Part shown: one piece after another, positions 43,901-45,410 of the stretch
Layout: each line of letters opens with the position of its first letter
How positions within the stretch are numbered: the stretch's first letter is position 1
Assembly (NCBI GenBank): GCA_018398765.1
Contig: JAHBMJ010000321.1
Span: 1,364 to 46,773 of the forward strand
From: Chromera velia
Lineage: Eukaryota; Sar; Chromeraceae
Direction: 5' to 3'
Length of the DNA stretch: 45,410 nucleotides
Notes under the pieces: generated by a model
Seen by the model: only the letters and a program-made list of their open reading frames with translations
Told to the model about the DNA's origin: nothing
The model's database searches: none
Position numbers and translations under genes: made by a program

Positions 43901-45410
43901 GCGAAAAAGGACGATGACCTCGGATTTCGTATGGAGATTCCCCGCAGCGCTGCACATTTGGTGAAACTGCCAGGGGAGGCTCCTGATCTCTATTGCCCCA
44001 ACTGCCTGCAGTACCTTGCCAGACTTCCCAGAGAGGCAGGAATCGCCGCAGAGCAGAAGGAACGCGAGTTGAAAAAACACGACTTGTCGGGGTCTTGCAG
44101 TTCTTCTGCGCGAGCTGAAAACTTTCGTTTTCTTCTCCGAAGAATGCGCAAAGCGTACAAGAAGCTCTCCGACAAGCACCCTGACCTGCTGGACGAAGCA
44201 ACCCAAATTGCACGCCCCCCCCTCCCCCCTCCTCCCAATCCTGCGGAGGTAGCGGATCAAGTTCGTGACGTTGAGCTGAGACAGGAGGCTGACTTGAAGT
44301 GCATCATTTTTGTGAACACGCGATACAAGGCTCGTTTGGTTGCCCGATTCCTCGCCGCACTACGTCTGTGTCGAGTTGGCTGGGTCACTAGTGCAGCCCC
44401 GGGGGGGGTTGGTGGCTCTACGGCTACTTACGGGGATCGGATGAAGGGTTAGTCGGTTGGTCTGTTGTTTTGTCAGTGTCCTTTTTCTCGGAAGTGTTTG
44501 TATGCAAGTTGGCAGAAATAGATGAAAGGGGGGAGAGCAGTCCGGCTGCTTCCTTTCTTCTTTTTGTTTTCTTTCTTTCCTGACAACAGCTCAACAGCTC
44601 CTTTACTCCTTGGATACTGCAGCTTGGGAGAGGCTTTTTGCCTTTATCTCATCTTGTGCACTCTTTTCCGTTCGTCCAGCTTGTGCTGCTTTGTGTCCGC
44701 ACTGTGCGGGCCAGCTTGACGCCTGCAGTCCTCCTTTCTTTCTGCCCTGGGGAACAGCTAGGTCAATCCCCCAATTGACCCCCGTGCTGCGACGGAGAAA
44801 GTGAATGTTCTAATACAATCCGCGGATGATCGTGTGTTTTGTTTGATTGCTGAGTGCAGTGAGGGAGCAAAAAAGGACCCTCGACAGATTCCGTATCGCC
44901 GCCCCTCTGCACCCGGATAACCTGCAGTGCTTGGTCAGTCACTCGATCAGTTGGCTTTTGGCAGTTGGCAGGGAGCCACCACAGGGCTGAGAGGGCGGGG
45001 GCAGCAAGATAGAAGAGAAGAGACAGAGGTGTCCTTCGGTCGGTGAGGTTTGTCATTGGTGCACTCATGAGTGCATGGATTGCGGCGGGAGTTCCCTTGC
45101 TCCTTCTCCGTTGGGCGACTGGTGCTTTGAATTTTTTCAGCTGGAAGGACTGTGAGCGTTTTCTCTTCTGTGCCTCCTCCCGCGCGCTTGTCTCTGTCTG
45201 TCTGTCTGTCTGTCTGCCTGCGTGTCTGGCAGGAGACAAAGTTCACATAGTCGTTGAGTGTCCGGCAGTGCTTTTAGTTATTTGCTTTCCGCCGTTTCAA
45301 ATCTCTATGTCCTTTGGTTCTTTCTGCCTGTGTGCGTGTGCGTTTGCGCAGACTGCGACGACTGTGATCGAGGAGGGAATCGATATCCCTTCATGCAATC
45401 TGGTGCTGTG
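39019..45410 (+). CDS. Dicer-like protein, N-terminal DExH helicase region (3' truncated by window)
   Basis: Exons: 39019-39735, 40090-40173, 40636-40737, 41186-41346, 41714-41996, 42253-42603, 42980-43175, 43577-44447, 44860-44933 and 45352 onward. Helicase motifs in order: Q-like LWAHQEYMLQKT, motif I PTNTGKTKIA (33-42), motif II DECHH (215-219), motif III PRVLGLSAV, motif IV CIIFVNTRYKARLVARF, then TLDRFR, and motif V TATTVIEEGIDIPSCNLVL at the window edge. DECHH, LGLSA and EEGIDIPSCN are typical of Dicer/RIG-I helicases; EEVLDEMGVWGLYH fits the Dicer/RIG-I insertion domain. Acidic inserts occur near residue 170 and in 42390-42600. PAZ and RNase III domains, if present, lie beyond the window. 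Dicers cut long dsRNA for silencing. The junctions around the N gap and between 42603 and 42980 are unresolved. The start, MRQGKSKRQ, is preceded by an in-frame Met at 38998. Confidence 0.83.
40195..40415. other. Assembly gap inside the Dicer-like gene, flanked by poly-G
   Basis: A G run precedes 206 Ns (40205-40410) and another G run follows. It is in the intron after the LGLSA exon (donor GTCGGT at 40174), but a small exon could be hidden, since helicase sequence between motif III and the next exon is short. Confidence 0.9.
40896..40928. repeat. (TG)n microsatellite in a Dicer-like intron
   Basis: A perfect TG run shortly downstream of the donor at 40738. Confidence 0.95.
41409..41448 (+). 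other. Candidate cassette exon in the Dicer-like gene
   Basis: After a TTTCGAAAAG site the sequence reads LTDLLEAIAQTIR in the phase left by the exon ending at 41346, with a GTCTCT donor. Its 3' phase (0) does not fit the next exon at 41714 (phase 2), while the direct junction 41346-41714 does. It is therefore probably not used in the main transcript, or the exon edges differ. Confidence 0.3.
45187..45222. repeat. (CTGT)n microsatellite
   Basis: TCTG units in the intron between 44933 and 45352, the reverse complement of the CAGA repeat family. Confidence 0.95.

Overview
The window reads as nuclear DNA of a photosynthetic alveolate, most likely a chromerid alga close to Chromera velia. The reasons are spliceosomal genes with many GT-AG introns of about 100 to 1700 bp, a fucoxanthin-chlorophyll-type light-harvesting protein with a bipartite ASA-F plastid leader, a HPDP/RGWPxFE-type domain that I recall from dinoflagellate-lineage proteins, and very heavy microsatellite and CAGA-repeat content. 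The species name is inference. No prokaryotic features, rRNA, tRNA or CRISPR array are visible.

Layout. 97-3906 (minus): a large ankyrin-repeat protein with a probable extra 3' exon. 3907-5218: intergenic, mostly an AT-rich island. 5219-6330 (minus): two exons of an unrecognised gene. 6788-9950 (minus): a multi-exon gene joining an acidic N-terminus, a HPDP/RGWPxFE-type domain and C-terminal leucine-rich repeats. 11036-11494 (plus): a single-exon 152-residue one-pass membrane protein. 11495-14991: repeats, an AT-rich island and a long purine-rich tract. 14992-15483 (minus): a two-exon small thylakoid-type membrane protein, head to head with 16107-17525 (plus), a three-exon light-harvesting (LHC/FCP) gene. 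17526-20435: gene-poor, AT-rich. 20436-28157 (minus): ALG8, which I assembled from 11 phase-compatible exons (708 aa). 29124-37669 (plus): a 16-exon RING / coiled-coil / PIP-box protein resembling TRAIP (791 aa). 39019 to the window end (plus): the helicase part of a Dicer-like (DExH) gene, truncated by the window end and interrupted by an N gap.

The genes do not form one pathway. The main functional links are the divergent photosynthesis pair at 15.0-17.5 kb, ALG8 in ER N-glycan precursor synthesis, the TRAIP-like protein in PCNA-linked ubiquitin signalling, and the Dicer-like protein in RNA silencing. Three divergent gene pairs (around 9951-11035, 15484-16106 and 28158-29123) suggest shared promoter regions. 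Two of these contain inverted repeats with the same GTTGCG/CGCAAC core.

Exon models were built by eye from reading frame, intron phase, GT-AG sites and family motifs. ALG8, LHC and the small thylakoid gene close exactly in phase. The Dicer-like and LRR genes have unresolved junctions, which are flagged in their entries.
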